This document shows positions 34,381 to 35,236 of a stretch of DNA of 35,236 nt, in pieces. The first letter of the stretch is position 1, and each line of letters starts with the position of its first letter. This DNA comes from CANJXF01 sp043775015 (GTDB lineage Bacteria > Verrucomicrobiota > Verrucomicrobiia > Limisphaerales > CANJXF01): NCBI GenBank assembly GCA_043775015.1, contig JAYVSV010000025.1:1-35236 (forward strand). Direction: 5' to 3'. The notes under the pieces are model-generated. The model was not told the origin of the DNA. It saw nothing but the letters and a program-made list of their open reading frames with translations, and searched no databases. The position numbers and the translations under genes are program-made.

Positions 34381-34442
34381 TCAATAAACTAGCACCAACA
34401 CCGCTGCCTGCTCCGCCGACTTCACCACCTCCTGAATTTCCG
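34381..34442 (-). pseudogene. Diverged second copy of the protease gene's 3' end
   Basis: Reads EIQEVVKSAEQAAVLVLVY then stop (34383-34381), matching KFEEVVKSAEQAAVLVLVY at the true end (stop 34525-34523) almost perfectly in protein but clearly less so in DNA. It may be all that is left of a tandem paralogue. A palindrome (34444-34515) sits between the two. The rest of 34348-34380 shows nothing. Confidence 0.7.
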
Positions 34443-34443
34443 A

Positions 34444-34515
34444 TCGTAGCGGCGTGTCGGCAGACCGCCGCTGACTGAATTCAAAATGCGGCGCTCTGCC
34501 GAGTCGCCGCTACGA
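34444..34515. repeat. 72-bp palindromic element, 'TCGTAGCGGCG' family
   Basis: TCGTAGCGGCG (34444-34454) is inverted at 34505-34515, with a second inner pair TCGGCAGA/TCTGCCGA. No ORF. This type recurs widely between genes in Verrucomicrobia (from memory). Confidence 0.8.
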
Positions 34516-34522
34516 CTGCCGG

Positions 34523-35236
34523 TCAGTAAACCAAAACCAGGACGGCAGCTTGCTCCGCGGATTTGACGACCTCCTCAAACTTCCGCTCTTTCGTCTCCGG
34601 CTCTTTCAACTTCGCGGCCACTTCCGGCACGGATTCCAGAAACGGTAGGGCGCGTCACTCCGTGCGCGCCGTGGTTTGCGTGATGAGCGGCGCGCAGGGG
34701 ACTGACGCGCCCTACCTGCTCTTCACCGCGTAATTCACATTCTCCGGCAGCGACCCGCTCGCGGCCAGCGCCGCCCGTGCGCTCAATTTCGCCGACACCA
34801 CGCCCACCACGTTCCCGCGCTCATCCACCAACGCCCCGCCCGAATTGCCCGGCTGCATCGGCACGCTGATTTGGAAATACCGCGCGTCATCCCCCGCGCC
34901 GGACAGCGACGCGATCTCGCCCGTGGCCCGCCGTGCGCCAGCACCTTGGGCGCGAACCCTTGCAAGCTGATGTTGGGAAAACCCACCGTGACCACCGTGC
35001 CGCCCAATTTCACCGCGCGACTCGCCGCCACCGGCAAGGCCGCGAATCGCCCCTCCGCCTTAAGCAATGCTATATCATTAGCCGCATCCACCTTCACCAC
35101 TCTGGCGGAGATGAGGCCGGCCATTGTGACCAACCGCACCTCCGCCCCATTCCCGACCACATGTTCATTGGTGATGAAATAACCGTCCTCCGTGATAAAG
35201 AAGCCGCTGCCGGAAGACTCTGGGCGCGTGCGCGCA
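34523..35236 (-). pseudogene. Decayed HtrA-like (S1C) serine protease gene
   Basis: The 5' part runs off the window. Visible: catalytic His in ITNEHVV (35187 region), Asp in ANDIALLKA, and, in another frame, the Ser motif QPGNSGGALVDE. A frameshift lies between about 34918 and 34943: sense passes from 'ISLQGFAPKVL' into the frame reading 'GEIASLSGAGDDARYFQISV'. That frame meets a TAG at the edge of a 73-bp palindrome, beyond which the original C-terminus (SVPEVAAKLKEPETKERKF ... VLVY) continues. Two independent lesions make it a pseudogene, unless the frameshift is a sequencing error. Confidence 0.8.
34644..34716. mobile_element. 73-bp palindromic element inserted in the protease gene
   Basis: GGTAGGGCGCGTC (34644-34656) is exactly inverted at 34704-34716. 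Protease coding sequence resumes on both sides (NVNYAVKS before, LESVPEVAAKL after), so this is an insertion, not an ancestral part. It codes for nothing and would need a transposase supplied elsewhere (REP/MITE-like). Confidence 0.8.

Noticed and set aside
34167..34478. 103-residue plus-strand ORF after the PemK toxin
   Set aside because: Overlaps the toxin in another frame and runs through the protease remnant and palindrome.
1..35236. CRISPR arrays, tRNA or rRNA genes, riboswitches
   Set aside because: No regularly spaced repeats, no tRNA-like TTCGA arm contexts and no recognised riboswitch cores were found by eye in the gaps.

Overview
The window looks like a chromosomal segment of a Verrucomicrobiota bacterium, probably near the Pedosphaera/Limisphaerales lineage. 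This is inferred from content, not from a marker gene: a ceramidase-like hydrolase, secreted DxDxDG-repeat proteins, a very large SpvB/RHS protein, PQQ-propeller proteins, a Gram-negative Kdo transferase, and many short palindromic elements between genes. No rRNA, tRNA or CRISPR array was recognised.

Layout. 1-327: palindromic repeat. 328-1734: ceramidase-family enzyme. 1797-5112: coaD, then the classic yceD-rpmF-plsX-fabH cluster (CoA and fatty-acid/phospholipid initiation), followed by a PilZ-like protein and a small convergent XRE regulator. 5956-13330: secreted DxDGDG-repeat protein, a 2051-residue SpvB/FG-GAP/RHS polymorphic-toxin-like protein, a candidate immunity gene overlapping it by ATGA, and a frameshifted relic that resembles a displaced toxin tip. 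13857-18511: secreted intradiol dioxygenase, PilT ATPase, and on the other strand waaA and an ion transporter. 18512-20988: hairpin repeat, small hypothetical gene, possible small RNA with a strong terminator, Zn-ribbon Ser/Thr kinase, small periplasmic protein. 20989-22299: BamB-like propeller.

22256-24876 is the accessory hot spot. It holds a two-gene operon (GIY-YIG/T5orf172-type protein plus an unknown partner), a PIN toxin / RHH antitoxin pair in toxin-first order, and two copies of the 3' end of ftsK. The second ftsK end starts exactly at the stop codon and differs from the native one mostly at synonymous sites. The structure suggests an integration at the ftsK 3' end. Full-length ftsK follows (24747-27446).

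27573-33485 returns to ordinary genes: YihY/BrkB membrane protein, alanine dehydrogenase, a TlpA-like thioredoxin protein with an internal tandem duplication, and comM. 33486-34347 holds another palindrome and a MazF/PemK-type toxin with its antitoxin. The window ends in a decayed HtrA-like protease gene interrupted by one 73-bp palindromic element and followed by a second palindromic element and a second diverged copy of its own 3' end.

Most likely undescribed items: the ftsK-3'-end island with the GIY-YIG gene pair, the RHS toxin tip with its immunity gene and relic tip, and the terminator-ended small transcript at 19094-19260.
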